Source: an uncultured Acetatifactor sp. (GTDB lineage Bacteria; Bacillota; Clostridia; Lachnospirales; Lachnospiraceae). From it: a stretch of 64,000 nucleotides of DNA. The stretch is from positions 1-64,000 of the forward strand of contig CALWSL010000006.1 of the NCBI GenBank assembly GCA_944384205.1, written 5' to 3'. Each line of letters starts with the position of its first letter. The stretch's first letter is position 1. Shown in pieces: positions 42,596 to 52,129 of this stretch. The translations under genes and the position numbers were made by a program. Under the pieces are notes generated by a model. That model had not been told where the DNA came from. It saw only the letters and a list, made by a program, of their open reading frames with translations, and ran no database searches.

Positions 42596-43729
42596 ATGGG
42601 GTCAGACAGACGGAAGAATGATAGAATGGCGAATCTGGAACTGCTTCGCTGCATTGCCATGATGATGGTGGTGGCGCTGCATTATTTGGGAAAAGGCGGT
42701 CTGCTGGGAGATATGACAGCAGGAAGTCTTACGGTGACACAGACAGCGGCGTGGGTCGTGGAGGCGTTCTGTCTTGTGGCGGTCAATGTGTACATGATGA
42801 TTAGCGGTTATTTTCTGTGTACCTCTTCCTTTAAAATAAGCCGTTTGGTAAAGCTTTGGCTGCAGGTGTGGGTTTACTCGGCAGGAATTGGTCTTCTGGC
42901 GGCATATACGGGAATCATACCAGCGGAGGAGGTTACTACTCATTACCTCTTAAGTCTGGTATTTCCCATCTCTATGGGGCATTACTGGTTTATGACGGCG
43001 TATGTGTTTCTGTATTTGTTCCTTCCGTTTATCGGTATGGCAGTCCGCAGAATGACAAAAGGACAGATGCAGTTGGCATTGAGCGGTTTGCTGCTGGTGT
43101 TTTGTGTATTAAAATCCGTATTGCCGTTCCGCCTCGAAATGGACGGACAGGGGTATGACTGTATCTGGTATCTGTGTGTGTTCCTGACAGCAGCGTATAT
43201 CAGAAGGTTCGGTGTGCCTTTCCTGAAAAAACGGTGGCACTGTGTCTGTCTTTATGTGGCGGCTTGTCTCGGGATATTTGCAGAAACCATGTGCCTGCAT
43301 CAGATTTATTTAAAGACGGGCAGTCTGGAATTGATTATGAAAATTGCAACAGAGTACAATCATGTATTTCCCTTTTTGGCGGCGCTTGGTTTGTTTATGA
43401 CATTCTTAATGACGAATGTGTCAGGAAAAGTGTCAATCGTTGTAAACCGCATTGCGCCTTATACTTTGGGGGTATATCTGCTCCATGAAAATATAGGTGT
43501 CAGATATGTCTGGCAGAATTGGCTTGGTGCGGATAGGATATCCGGTGTCCCGGGACTGCTGCTTGGTATATTGACTGCGATGGTCATTGTATTTACTGCC
43601 GGTATTTTGATTGACTTCATCAGAGCATCTATCATGAAAGGACTGCATACAGTACTGCTTAAGCTGGCGCCTTATCGAAAGCTGACAGGCAGAATCGAAG
43701 CGGCTGACGTCATATGTAAGGGGGAATGA
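42596..43729 (+). CDS. Acyltransferase-3 (OafA-like) membrane protein
   Basis: Start ATG 42596 with AGAGGTG; the longer frame to 42422 would run back through the gltBD terminator. The 377-residue protein has about ten membrane helices and the family start NLELLRCIAMMMVVALHY with the catalytic His, plus RFGVPFLKKRW and LGVYLLHENIGV near the end. Family members O-acetylate surface glycans or peptidoglycan. A TACAAT box at 42559-42564 lies upstream. The next gene starts 4 bp downstream, so they are surely cotranscribed. Confidence 0.8.
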   Translation: MGSDRRKNDRMANLELLRCIAMMMVVALHYLGKGGLLGDMTAGSLTVTQTAAWVVEAFCLVAVNVYMMISGYFLCTSSFKISRLVKLWLQVWVYSAGIGLLAAYTGIIPAEEVTTHYLLSLVFPISMGHYWFMTAYVFLYLFLPFIGMAVRRMTKGQMQLALSGLLLVFCVLKSVLPFRLEMDGQGYDCIWYLCVFLTAAYIRRFGVPFLKKRWHCVCLYVAACLGIFAETMCLHQIYLKTGSLELIMKIATEYNHVFPFLAALGLFMTFLMTNVSGKVSIVVNRIAPYTLGVYLLHENIGVRYVWQNWLGADRISGVPGLLLGILTAMVIVFTAGILIDFIRASIMKGLHTVLLKLAPYRKLTGRIEAADVICKGE

Positions 43730-43733
43730 AAAA

Positions 43734-45602
43734 ATGAAGCGGAAGAGATATATTTCTACTTTGGAATCGGTGCTGGTTCTGATTTTGGGTCTGTATCCCC
43801 TGCGGCATATTTATTGGGGACTGGACTTGATGGATACGGGTTATAATTATGCAAATTTTATATATATGGGAGTAGAGCACATGGATCCTATGTGGCTGTT
43901 CTCCACTTATCTGGCAAATGTGGTGGGAAATTTCCTGACGAAACTTCCTTCGGCGGATATGCTTGCGGGAATGAATCTGTACACGGGAGCTTTTATCAGT
44001 GTGATGACGATAGCGGGATATCTTTTCTGCACCAGAAAGTTAAACCTTCCTCCCGTCATTACTTTTGTAGGAGAGTTCGTGGCAATCAGCTTGTGTTGGT
44101 GCCCAACGGCGCTTTTGTATAATTATCTGACTTATGTGCTGTTCTTAGGATGCGTGATTCTGCTGTATTTCGGACTGACGGAAGGAAGAAAGCGGTGTCT
44201 GTTTGCGGCAGGTATCTGCCTTGGAACAAATGTGTTTGTGCGCTTTTCCAATCTGCCGGAAGCAGCCATGATTCTGGCGGTCTGGGCGTATGGAGCGCTT
44301 GAAGCGTTGGAGTACCGGAAAGTACAACAGGGGAAGGAGGGCGCGTCCGGTGCATGGAGCAGAACGGTCAAGCGTACCCTGTGGTGCATGGCAGGTTATC
44401 TGGCAGCGCTTTTGTTCTTTCTCAGTTATATCGGTATGCGTTATGGACTGGATGCTTATATTACGGGCATACGGCAGCTCCTTGCCATGACGGAAAACGC
44501 AACGGATTATAAAGCGGCTTCCATGCTGATGGGAGTGGTTGGGACTTATCTGGATAATCTGTACTGGGTGATTCGGATTCTGGTTATTGTACTGGCAGGA
44601 ATGGTGACATGCGGTATTCTCAGATGGTTCGGAGACAAGTGTGCGCTTTTGGCAAAAAAGGAAGACGCAAAGAAAGTATTGGACCGATGCTGCCATGCAG
44701 TGTGCGCCGCAGTATGTGCAGCGCTGGCGCTTGCCATGCTGGTATGGCTTTATGTTTATGCCAATGGCGGTGACGGCTTCTGCTCCTTTGCATTCTACAG
44801 CTATGATTCCATGCTGCGTCCCGGTATTCTGTTCCTGATGCTGACGATGTTTATCGTGGTGGTAAAGATTTTCCAGCCCAAATGCAGGAAGGAAGAGAAG
44901 CTGATTGCGGGCATGATCTTACTGGTAGTGCTGCTTACCTCCATTGGAAGCAACAATGGCGTTTTTCCCAGTCTGAATAATCTCTTTGTGGCGGCGCCGT
45001 ATACGCTGTGGCAGTGCTGGCTGTTTTTGAGAAATGCCGGAAATAAGGTAATCAGGATTGGGAAAAGGAGACGTATAACCTTGCAGTTACTGGCGGCGAA
45101 ATGTATTCTGACGGCGTTCCTTGCCATGTTCCTGTTTCAGAGTGTGATGTTTGGAGCAAACTTTGTTTTTGCGGAGGGAACGGGAGTGCAGGATATTTCT
45201 GCTACGGTTCCTAATAACGAGGTGCTTAAAGGAATCAAAATGAGCCCTGAGAGAGCCGGATGGATGAGCTCTATCAGCGCCTATGTGGAAGAAAATCATT
45301 TACAGGGCAGAGAAGTGATTCTATACGGGGAAATCCCCTCGTTGTCCTATTATCTGCAAATGCCGTCTGCATTCAATCCATGGAGCGACTTGCGTTCCTA
45401 CAGTGTAAGCCGGATGGAGCTTGATATGCAGGAGCTGACGGAGGAGATAGAGAAAGGCGCGGAACGCCCGGTTGTCATTGCCGACAAGACCAAAATCAGC
45501 AAACTGGAACAGGATGTGAAATGGCAGATGATTGTGGATTTTATGGAAAAGTATGGATATGAGCAGACCTTTTCCAATGAAAAATTCGTGATGTGGGAAT
45601 AG
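43734..45602 (+). CDS. Large multi-pass membrane protein, probably a GT-C-type glycosyltransferase
   Basis: A 622-residue protein with about eleven hydrophobic segments and a C-terminal soluble part of about 130 residues (MSPERAGWMSSISAYVEEN and following). The first outer loop carries an acidic motif (YWGLDLMDTGYNYAN), as in GT-C enzymes that use polyprenyl-phosphate sugars. I do not recognise a named family. Coupling to the acyltransferase suggests that the pair decorates an envelope glycan. Confidence 0.6.
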   Translation: MKRKRYISTLESVLVLILGLYPLRHIYWGLDLMDTGYNYANFIYMGVEHMDPMWLFSTYLANVVGNFLTKLPSADMLAGMNLYTGAFISVMTIAGYLFCTRKLNLPPVITFVGEFVAISLCWCPTALLYNYLTYVLFLGCVILLYFGLTEGRKRCLFAAGICLGTNVFVRFSNLPEAAMILAVWAYGALEALEYRKVQQGKEGASGAWSRTVKRTLWCMAGYLAALLFFLSYIGMRYGLDAYITGIRQLLAMTENATDYKAASMLMGVVGTYLDNLYWVIRILVIVLAGMVTCGILRWFGDKCALLAKKEDAKKVLDRCCHAVCAAVCAALALAMLVWLYVYANGGDGFCSFAFYSYDSMLRPGILFLMLTMFIVVVKIFQPKCRKEEKLIAGMILLVVLLTSIGSNNGVFPSLNNLFVAAPYTLWQCWLFLRNAGNKVIRIGKRRRITLQLLAAKCILTAFLAMFLFQSVMFGANFVFAEGTGVQDISATVPNNEVLKGIKMSPERAGWMSSISAYVEENHLQGREVILYGEIPSLSYYLQMPSAFNPWSDLRSYSVSRMELDMQELTEEIEKGAERPVVIADKTKISKLEQDVKWQMIVDFMEKYGYEQTFSNEKFVMWE

Positions 45603-45615
45603 ATACGGGCATTAA

Positions 45616-45649
45616 AAAGGCTTGCAGCTTATAAAAGCTGCAGGCCTTT
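45616..45649. terminator. Bidirectional terminator between the membrane-protein gene and asnA
   Basis: AAAGG plus CTTGCAGCTT (45616-45630) pairs with AAGCTGCAGGCCTTT (45635-45649), with T-runs on both strands. The last codons of asnA lie inside the stem. Confidence 0.8.
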
Positions 45650-46639
45650 CTTTTCTGCTTCTCTTGTCATCTCATCGGGCCAGAGAGAGCATTGTACTTC
45701 ACCGATATGAGCTTTTCGTAAGAAAAACATACAGATACGGGACTGACCGATACCGCCGCCGATTGTATAAGGAACTTCTTCGTTGATAACCGCCTTGTGG
45801 AAAGGAAGCTCCGCCCGTTCAGGACAGCCTGCTTTTTCAAGCTGGGAAAGCAGAGCAGCCTTATCAACACGGATACCCATGCTGGACAGCTCAAGCGCAA
45901 TGTCGAGAACCGGATAATATACGATGATATCTGCGTTCAGATTCCAGTCATCATAGTCCGGCGCGCGTCCGTCATGAGGCTTGCCGTTTTCTAAAACATC
46001 GCCGATCTGCATAATACAGACGGCTCCCTTTGCCTTGGCTATGTAATATTCCCGTTCCTTAGGAGAGTAATCGGGGAACATCTCTTCCAGTTCTTTAGTG
46101 GTTACAAAGAAAATATCGTGAGGAAGAATTTCTTCAATGTAATCATACTGAATGGACAGATATTTTTCTGTCTTTCTCAAGACCTTGTATACTGTGCGGA
46201 CGGTGTCCTTCAAAGTGTCAATGTTGCGGTCTTTTTTGGATATGATTTTTTCCCAATCCCACTGATCCACATAAACGGAGTGGATATTGTCAACTTCTTC
46301 GTCTCTGCGAATAGCGCTCATGTCCGTGTAGAGACCCTCGCCCACAGAAAAGCCGTATTTCTTTAAGGCAAAGCGTTTCCACTTTGCAAGGGAATGTACA
46401 ATTTCTGCATGGCGTTCATTCTGATATCTGATATCGAAAGTAACAGGGCGTTCCACACCGTTTAAATTGTCGTTCAGACCGGAATCGGGATCGACAAAAA
46501 GAGGTGCGGATACGCGCAGCAGATGCAGTCTCTCAGCCAAAAGAGTCTGGAAAAAGTCCTTGACTGTTTTGATGGCAATCTGGGTTTCATAAAGATTTAG
46601 TTCGGATTTGTAGTTTTGCGGTAGCATTAATTTTGACAT
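45629..46639 (-). CDS. asnA: Aspartate-ammonia ligase
   Basis: A 336-residue AsnA-type asparagine synthetase that makes asparagine from aspartate, ammonia and ATP; it is related to class II aminoacyl-tRNA synthetases. Visible landmarks: LLRVSAPLFVDPDSGLNDNL, the FDIRYQN and AEIVHSLAKWKRFALKKYG strand-helix, VYVDQWDWE, and the C-terminal motif-3-like GGGIGQSRICMFFLRKAHIGE (written GGGIGQSRICMFF). The start at 46637-46639 has GCAGGA upstream. It is alone on its strand and is convergent with the preceding operon. Confidence 0.95.
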   Translation of the reverse strand: MSKLMLPQNYKSELNLYETQIAIKTVKDFFQTLLAERLHLLRVSAPLFVDPDSGLNDNLNGVERPVTFDIRYQNERHAEIVHSLAKWKRFALKKYGFSVGEGLYTDMSAIRRDEEVDNIHSVYVDQWDWEKIISKKDRNIDTLKDTVRTVYKVLRKTEKYLSIQYDYIEEILPHDIFFVTTKELEEMFPDYSPKEREYYIAKAKGAVCIMQIGDVLENGKPHDGRAPDYDDWNLNADIIVYYPVLDIALELSSMGIRVDKAALLSQLEKAGCPERAELPFHKAVINEEVPYTIGGGIGQSRICMFFLRKAHIGEVQCSLWPDEMTREAEKKGLQLL

Positions 46640-46757
46640 AAACTTAATCCTGCTTTCCTGATTTCATAAGTTATATTCCTATATTATTTAACTGCTTTTC
46701 GTCATAATTTGCAATACTTTTTTAAAGATATTTTGAGAAAAATTTTCTGAAATTCAC

Positions 46758-46786
46758 TTGCAATATGCAAACATATGTGCTATCCT
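46758..46786 (+). promoter_or_regulatory. Promoter of the radical SAM/TIGR03915 operon
   Basis: TTGCAA (46758-46763), 17 bp, TATCCT (46781-46786), 50 bp before the start codon. Confidence 0.55.
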
Positions 46787-46835
46787 GAAAAAGAACAAAT
46801 GTTTGGAGTTTTTGTAAAGAAAAGGGAGTTAGAAA

Positions 46836-48188
46836 ATGGAATTTTTGGCAACAGGGCAGGAGATGTCGCTACAGGAAAAATTGGGCATATTGACAGATGC
46901 GGCGAAGTATGACGTTGCCTGCACTTCCAGCGGGGTGGAGCGCAAGGGAAACGGAAATTCTATCGGAAATTGTATCAAAAGCGGAATCTGTCACAGCTTT
47001 TCCAGCGACGGCAGATGTATCTCCCTGTTGAAGATTTTGTTTACCAATGAATGTATTTATGATTGTAAATATTGTCAGAACCGTTGTTCCAACGATGTGC
47101 CGAGAGCCACGTTTACGCCGGAGGAGGTGTGCACTCTTACGATGGAATTTTACCGGCGCAATTATATAGAAGGATTGTTTTTAAGTTCCGGGATTGTGAA
47201 AAATCCCACCTTTACCATGGAGCTTATTTACCGGACTATCTGGCTGCTCCGCAATCAATACCGGTTTAACGGCTACATTCATGTGAAGGCGATTCCCGGT
47301 GCGGATGGGGAGCTGATTCGGCACATGGGATATCTGGTGGACAGAATGAGCGTGAATCTGGAACTGCCCACGGCGGAGGGGCTTAAGAACCTTGCGCCCA
47401 ATAAGCATCGCAAGAATATTTTAACGCCTATGCGCCAGATACAGAATGAGATACACAGTAATCGGAATGATCTGGTAATTTATCGGAATGCACCGCGTTT
47501 TGTGGGCGGCGGACAGGCGACCCAGATGATAATCGGAGCTACGCCGGAGAATGATTATCAGATATTAAACGTGGCGGAGAGCCTGTATCGGAAATTTGAA
47601 CTCAAAAGAGTGTTTTACTCGGCATTTGTCAATGTAAATGAGGATGCCGGTCTGCCGTCACCGCCCGGCGGTCCGCCCCTTCTTCGGGAGCACAGGCTGT
47701 ATCAGGCGGACTGGCTGCTTCGGTTTTACGGCTTCCGGGCGGAGGAACTGCTGGATGAAACCCGTCCATTCTTTAATGTAATGTTAGACCCCAAGGAGGA
47801 TTGGGCAGTGAGGCATTTAGAATACTTTCCCGTCGAGATAAACCGTGCTCCCTATGAGGAGCTTTTGCGGATTCCGGGAGTTGGGGTAAAGAGTGCGAAA
47901 CGGATTGTAGCGGCAAGGCGAAGCGCCAATTTGGCGTTTGCTGATTTGAAGAAGCTGGGAGTGGTGATGAAGCGGGCGGTATATTTTATTACCTGCAACG
48001 GTAGGATGATGTATCCCATAAAGCTGGAGGAGGACTACATTGTAAGAAATCTCACCACGGATAAGGACCGTATACGATTTGGCAGCGATGGGATGACTTA
48101 TAAGCAGATGTCCCTTTTTGACGACGGGAATTTTACCATGCCCGTGAACCCTCAGGAGAAGCTGCAGACGGCAATCGGACAGTTGTGA
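46836..48188 (+). CDS. Radical SAM putative DNA modification/repair protein (TIGR03916-like)
   Basis: A 450-residue protein. The radical SAM cluster motif is NECIYDCKYCQNRC (CxxxCxxC). Upstream is the family-specific segment SGVERKGNGNSIGNCIKSGI; ahead of the C-terminal part, INRAPYEELLRIPGVGVKSA is a helix-hairpin-helix DNA-binding motif. The family is annotated as DNA modification/repair and nearly always sits beside a TIGR03915 gene, as here. The reaction is not known. Confidence 0.88.
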   Translation: MEFLATGQEMSLQEKLGILTDAAKYDVACTSSGVERKGNGNSIGNCIKSGICHSFSSDGRCISLLKILFTNECIYDCKYCQNRCSNDVPRATFTPEEVCTLTMEFYRRNYIEGLFLSSGIVKNPTFTMELIYRTIWLLRNQYRFNGYIHVKAIPGADGELIRHMGYLVDRMSVNLELPTAEGLKNLAPNKHRKNILTPMRQIQNEIHSNRNDLVIYRNAPRFVGGGQATQMIIGATPENDYQILNVAESLYRKFELKRVFYSAFVNVNEDAGLPSPPGGPPLLREHRLYQADWLLRFYGFRAEELLDETRPFFNVMLDPKEDWAVRHLEYFPVEINRAPYEELLRIPGVGVKSAKRIVAARRSANLAFADLKKLGVVMKRAVYFITCNGRMMYPIKLEEDYIVRNLTTDKDRIRFGSDGMTYKQMSLFDDGNFTMPVNPQEKLQTAIGQL

Positions 48189-48204
48189 CAGGAGTATTGA
48201 GATT

Positions 48205-48975
48205 ATGATTGTATATCAGTGCGAGGATTCCCCGGAGGGAATATTTACAGCAATTTATAACGCATATGAAGAAAAGCGCAATCACAATGACACCGTAATC
48301 AGTCTGACGGATGAATTGTTTTTATTTGCGGAATATATTAAGGTGCCTACGGACGCGGAGAAAGCCGTAAAGGTCATGCGCACGCTGGAACGCAGATTTG
48401 GCGAGGAGGATTATTTAAAAGTTTGTTTCGCATTGACGTCAGAGGAGAAGGACAAGGCGCAGGCTGTCTATCAGACAGTCGTGCACGGACTGGCAGGGAA
48501 TGTGGGCAGAGGACATCTGTTTGACAATCTGGCATGTGATGCCGTGCACCGTGCGTTTGCATTGGGAAGGAGAGCAAGCAGAGAATGTCATCAAATGCAG
48601 GAATTTTTGCGATTTCAGGAGCTTGAGGGTAATATCTTATATGCAAAAATCGGACCGGAGAATAATATCCTTACGTTTCTGATGCCTCATTTTGCGGACC
48701 GCTTTCCGATAGAAAATTTTATGATTTTTGATGATAACAGGGGGCTTTTGGCGCTTCATCCGGCGGGACGTCCATGGTATCTTGTAAGAGACAGTGAGAG
48801 TCCTGAACTGGCAGAAAAATTCGGTTTATCTGATAAAGAAAGGGAGTATCAGGAACTATTCCGTTATTTCTGCCGTAAAATAGCTATTAAAGAACGAAAA
48901 AATTTAGAATTACAGAGGAATATGCTGCCATTAAGGTTTCGGGATAATATGGCAGAATTTGAAAAATTTTCATAA
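48205..48975 (+). CDS. TIGR03915-family putative DNA-repair partner (DUF4130)
   Basis: A 256-residue protein starting 16 bp after the radical SAM gene. Recognisable segments are VYQCEDSPEGIFTAIYNAYE at the start, MQEFLRFQELEGNILYAKIG and the FLMPHFADRFPIENFMIFD stretch. The family is known almost only by its pairing with the radical SAM protein, so a shared task in base repair or removal is likely. No catalytic residues can be named. Confidence 0.85.
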   Translation: MIVYQCEDSPEGIFTAIYNAYEEKRNHNDTVISLTDELFLFAEYIKVPTDAEKAVKVMRTLERRFGEEDYLKVCFALTSEEKDKAQAVYQTVVHGLAGNVGRGHLFDNLACDAVHRAFALGRRASRECHQMQEFLRFQELEGNILYAKIGPENNILTFLMPHFADRFPIENFMIFDDNRGLLALHPAGRPWYLVRDSESPELAEKFGLSDKEREYQELFRYFCRKIAIKERKNLELQRNMLPLRFRDNMAEFEKFS

Positions 48976-48980
48976 AAAGC

Positions 48981-49008
48981 TTTACTTTTGTCATTTTTTG
49001 CATATAAT
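48981..49008 (+). promoter_or_regulatory. Promoter of the HPr/Crh-like gene, with a palindrome
   Basis: TTTACT (48981-48986), 16 bp, TATAAT (49003-49008). The palindrome AACTTAAGTT (49012-49021) covers the expected start point and may be an operator. Confidence 0.5.
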
Positions 49009-49051
49009 TATAACTTAAGTTAAGTTTTAGTCTTTGAAAGGAAGGATTGTT

Positions 49052-49276
49052 ATGGTAAGGACTATTCGTTTAACACCCGATGAAGTTCAGAGTTTTGTAA
49101 ACGTAACTTCCAAATGTGATTTTGACATTGACATTTTCTATAATAGATATGTGGTGGATGCAAAATCATTTCTTGGTGTATACGGTCTGGACTTTACGAA
49201 GCCTCTGACTGTTTCCTATGATGGATATGACAGTGCGCTTGAGGAATTGTTAAATAGCCATGCCATTGCTTGCTAG
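49052..49276 (+). CDS. HPr-fold protein without the phospho-histidine (Crh-like)
   Basis: ATG 49052 is chosen for GGAAGGA; the earlier TTG (49034) has none. The 74-residue protein matches the HPr fold: TSKCDFDIDI, NRYVVDAKSFLGVYGLDF. The first loop, which in HPr reads GLHARPA with the phosphorylated His15, is here PDEVQSFVNV with no His. The serine corresponding to Ser46 is kept (Ser39 in AKSFLGV). Bacillus Crh has exactly this pattern and acts in carbon catabolite repression through seryl phosphorylation, not in sugar uptake. HPr-like proteins of this sort are common in Lachnospiraceae. Confidence 0.7.
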   Translation: MVRTIRLTPDEVQSFVNVTSKCDFDIDIFYNRYVVDAKSFLGVYGLDFTKPLTVSYDGYDSALEELLNSHAIAC

Positions 49277-49320
49277 TTTCTGATATATGAATGTTTAGGC
49301 ATTAAGGCGAAAGTAGTTTG

Positions 49321-49363
49321 ACTCCCTATGTAAGATAAAGTACTATCTGCATAGGGAGTTTTA
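49321..49363 (+). terminator. Terminator after the HPr/Crh-like gene
   Basis: ACTCCCTATG (49321-49330) pairs with CATAGGGAGT (49350-49359), followed by TTTT. Confidence 0.85.
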
Positions 49364-49402
49364 CGTTTTATAGAAATAATCAGAGAACAGGGAGGACTCG
49401 CT

Positions 49403-52054
49403 GTGGCAGATACGCAGTTGATACCGGAGAGAAAAAAACCAGATAATGAAAATACGCGAACTGTGCAGCCCATGGGAGAAATCAGGATATCCGTCAGAGG
49501 TCTGGTAGAATTTCTTCTGCGTCATGGGGACATTGATAACAGACGTTACGGCGCACCGGACAATGCCATGCAGGAGGGAAGCAGAATCCACCGTATGATT
49601 CAGCGGAGAATGGGCGCCGGGTATCAGGCGGAGGTTTCCCTGCGATATACTCATTATACGGAAAAGTATGTTCTCCTTGTAGAAGGTCGTGCGGATGGAA
49701 TTATCGAGGAGAACGGCGAAATCACGATTGATGAGATTAAGGGAACTTATCGTGAACTGGCGAGATTGCGGGAGCCGATGCCTGAGCATGTGGCACAGGC
49801 AAAGTGCTATGCCTATATTTACGGATTGCAAAAAGAATTAAAACAGATTCGAGTACGTTTGACATACTGTAATATCGAGACGGAGGATATCCGCTATTTC
49901 TATGAGGATTATGAGTTTAAAGAGCTGGAGGAATGGTTTCAAAGCCTGATAGCTGCTTATCGGAAATGGGCGGATTATTCCTGGGAATGGAGAAGTGTCA
50001 GGCAAAAATCCATTGAGGAGATGGAATTCCCCTTTGCGTATCGCAAGGGGCAGAAGGATCTTGTTACCTATGTCTATCGGACAATTTATCATGGGAAAAA
50101 GCTGTTTTTGGAGGCGCCCACAGGGGTAGGCAAGACGATTTCTACCGTATTTCCCTCTATCAAAGCGATGGGAAGGGGAATGGGTGAGAAAATTTTCTAT
50201 CTTACTGCCAAAACGATTACGAGAACGGTTGCGGAAGGAACCTTTGCGCAGCTAAGGGAAGGGGGACTTCGGTTTAAGAGTGTCGTTCTTACGGCAAAGG
50301 AGAAAATCTGTTTTCAGGATAAACCGGATTGTAATCCGGAGAGCTGTCCCTATGCCAAAGGACATTTTGACCGGATTAATGACGCCATCTATGCAATGCT
50401 GACTTCGGAGGAGAGCTTTACCAGAGAAAAGATTGAAGAGTATGCAAAACGTTTTCAGGTTTGTCCCTTTGAAATGTGTCTGGATATGAGCCTCTTTGCA
50501 GACGGTATTATAGGGGATTACAATTATCTGTTCGACCCCCATGTATATTTGAAGCGTTTTTTTGGGGACGGCTCCGGAAGCAATTATATTTTCCTGATTG
50601 ATGAGGCCCATAATTTGTTGGAGCGTGGAAGAGAGATGTACAGCGCCCCTCTGGTAAAAGAAGACTTTCTGGAAATGAAGCGGGAAGTAAAACAGACAGT
50701 TATGTCAGAAATGATGGAAATCGGCGAAAAAAAGCAGATTTCAGGGCAAATGACATTAGAAATGACAGGAGTGTCTGATAAGATGTCAGAGGAAATGGAT
50801 ACTCTGTATATCAAAGGAAAGAAGAATCAGCGGCACGGAGGAAAGAGTATTTTTGTACGCAAGGGCTATGCGGAAAAGCTGGAATATCAGCTTGATAAAT
50901 GTAATCAGGAGATGCTTGTCTTAAAGAGAGAATGTGAAACCTGCCGTCTTGTGGAAAGTATTGATAAGCTCGTACAGGCATTACAGCGGTTATATGTCAC
51001 GATAGACGAATATCTGGACGAGCAGGAGGAAGTCAGGCTTCCTGTAAGGGAAAGCTTACTGGATTTCTTTTTTCATATTTCGCATTTTCTGGATATCTAT
51101 GAGAGATTGGATGAGAACTATGTGAAATACACGCAGTTGGGGGAGGATGGAAGCTTTTTGCTGAAGCTGTTTTGTGTAAATCCCAGAGAGAATCTGAAAG
51201 AATGTATGATGCGCGGAAGAAGTACGATACTATTTTCCGCCACCTTTCTGCCGATTCAGTATTATAAGCAGCTTTTAGGCGGGGACGCTGATGATTATGA
51301 GGTATATGCAAAATCTGTGTTTAATATTGAAAAAAGAGCATTGTTTATTGCAAAAGACGTAACAAGCAAGTATACAAGACGTTCAGAGGAAGAATATTAT
51401 AATATTGCAAGATACATTGATGAAATCGTCAGAATGCGCCATGGCAATTATATGGTTTTCTGCCCTTCGTATGCCTTCCTTCGGACGATTTATGAGCGAT
51501 ATACGGAATATTTTGCCGATGAAAAAAAGGAATGTATTATACAGAGCGAATCCATGAATGAGGAGGAAAGGGAGGCATTTCTGGCGCGTTTTCAGGGCAA
51601 TGAGGAATGTAATATCCAGGCTGAAATTGCCATGGCTGAAATCGCCATGGATATTGAAATGGAGGAGCGGACCCTAATCGGTTTCTGTGTGCTGGGGGGA
51701 ATTTTTGGCGAGGGTATTGATTTAAAAAATGACAGCCTGATAGGAGCCGTCGTTGTGGGAACGGGTTTGCCGCAGGTATGTAACGAGCGGGAGATTTTGA
51801 AAGCTTATTTTGATGAAAATGGAAAAAATGGGTTTGACTATTCTTACCGATATCCCGGAATGAACAAGGTACTGCAGGCGGCGGGGCGTGTCATACGAAC
51901 CGCGGAGGATGTAGGCATTATCGCACTGCTGGATGAGAGATTTCTACAGAGCTCTTATCGCCGTATGTTTCCGAGAGAATGGGAACACTTTGAGACTGTT
52001 ACGGTGGATTCCGTCGGCAAGAGAGTGGAGCGGTTCTGGGACTCCTGGCTATAA
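49403..52054 (+). CDS. PD-(D/E)XK nuclease-DinG/XPD-type Fe-S DNA helicase
   Basis: An 883-residue protein starting at GTG 49403 with GGGAGGA. Residues about 25-180 form a Cas4/RecB-like nuclease: GSRIHRMIQ, GRADGIIEENGEITIDEIKG (acidic residues and Lys of the active site), HVAQAKCYAYIY. Then a superfamily 2 helicase: EAPTGVGKT (Walker A), four cysteines for a 4Fe-4S cluster (KICFQDKPDCNPESCPYA, CPFEMC region), LIDEAHNL (DEAH), FSATF, GIFGEGIDL (V) and QAAGRVIRTAED (VI). It should unwind 5'-tailed or damaged duplexes and trim them. The long insertion near residue 400-500 is Met/Glu-rich. Confidence 0.9.
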   Translation: MADTQLIPERKKPDNENTRTVQPMGEIRISVRGLVEFLLRHGDIDNRRYGAPDNAMQEGSRIHRMIQRRMGAGYQAEVSLRYTHYTEKYVLLVEGRADGIIEENGEITIDEIKGTYRELARLREPMPEHVAQAKCYAYIYGLQKELKQIRVRLTYCNIETEDIRYFYEDYEFKELEEWFQSLIAAYRKWADYSWEWRSVRQKSIEEMEFPFAYRKGQKDLVTYVYRTIYHGKKLFLEAPTGVGKTISTVFPSIKAMGRGMGEKIFYLTAKTITRTVAEGTFAQLREGGLRFKSVVLTAKEKICFQDKPDCNPESCPYAKGHFDRINDAIYAMLTSEESFTREKIEEYAKRFQVCPFEMCLDMSLFADGIIGDYNYLFDPHVYLKRFFGDGSGSNYIFLIDEAHNLLERGREMYSAPLVKEDFLEMKREVKQTVMSEMMEIGEKKQISGQMTLEMTGVSDKMSEEMDTLYIKGKKNQRHGGKSIFVRKGYAEKLEYQLDKCNQEMLVLKRECETCRLVESIDKLVQALQRLYVTIDEYLDEQEEVRLPVRESLLDFFFHISHFLDIYERLDENYVKYTQLGEDGSFLLKLFCVNPRENLKECMMRGRSTILFSATFLPIQYYKQLLGGDADDYEVYAKSVFNIEKRALFIAKDVTSKYTRRSEEEYYNIARYIDEIVRMRHGNYMVFCPSYAFLRTIYERYTEYFADEKKECIIQSESMNEEEREAFLARFQGNEECNIQAEIAMAEIAMDIEMEERTLIGFCVLGGIFGEGIDLKNDSLIGAVVVGTGLPQVCNEREILKAYFDENGKNGFDYSYRYPGMNKVLQAAGRVIRTAEDVGIIALLDERFLQSSYRRMFPREWEHFETVTVDSVGKRVERFWDSWL

Positions 52055-52077
52055 GGGCGACAGGAATAAAAATGAGT

Positions 52078-52129
52078 GAAATGACAGCATAATACATGGA
52101 AATGACAGTCAAAAAATGCTAAAATGACA
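52078..52129. repeat. Three phased AAATGACA direct repeats
   Basis: AAATGACA occurs at 52079-52086, 52100-52107 and 52122-52129; the first two are part of GAAATGACAG. Spacing is 21 and 22 bp, i.e. two helix turns, in the 257-bp gap before the amylase gene. No convincing promoter was found in that gap. Confidence 0.4.
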
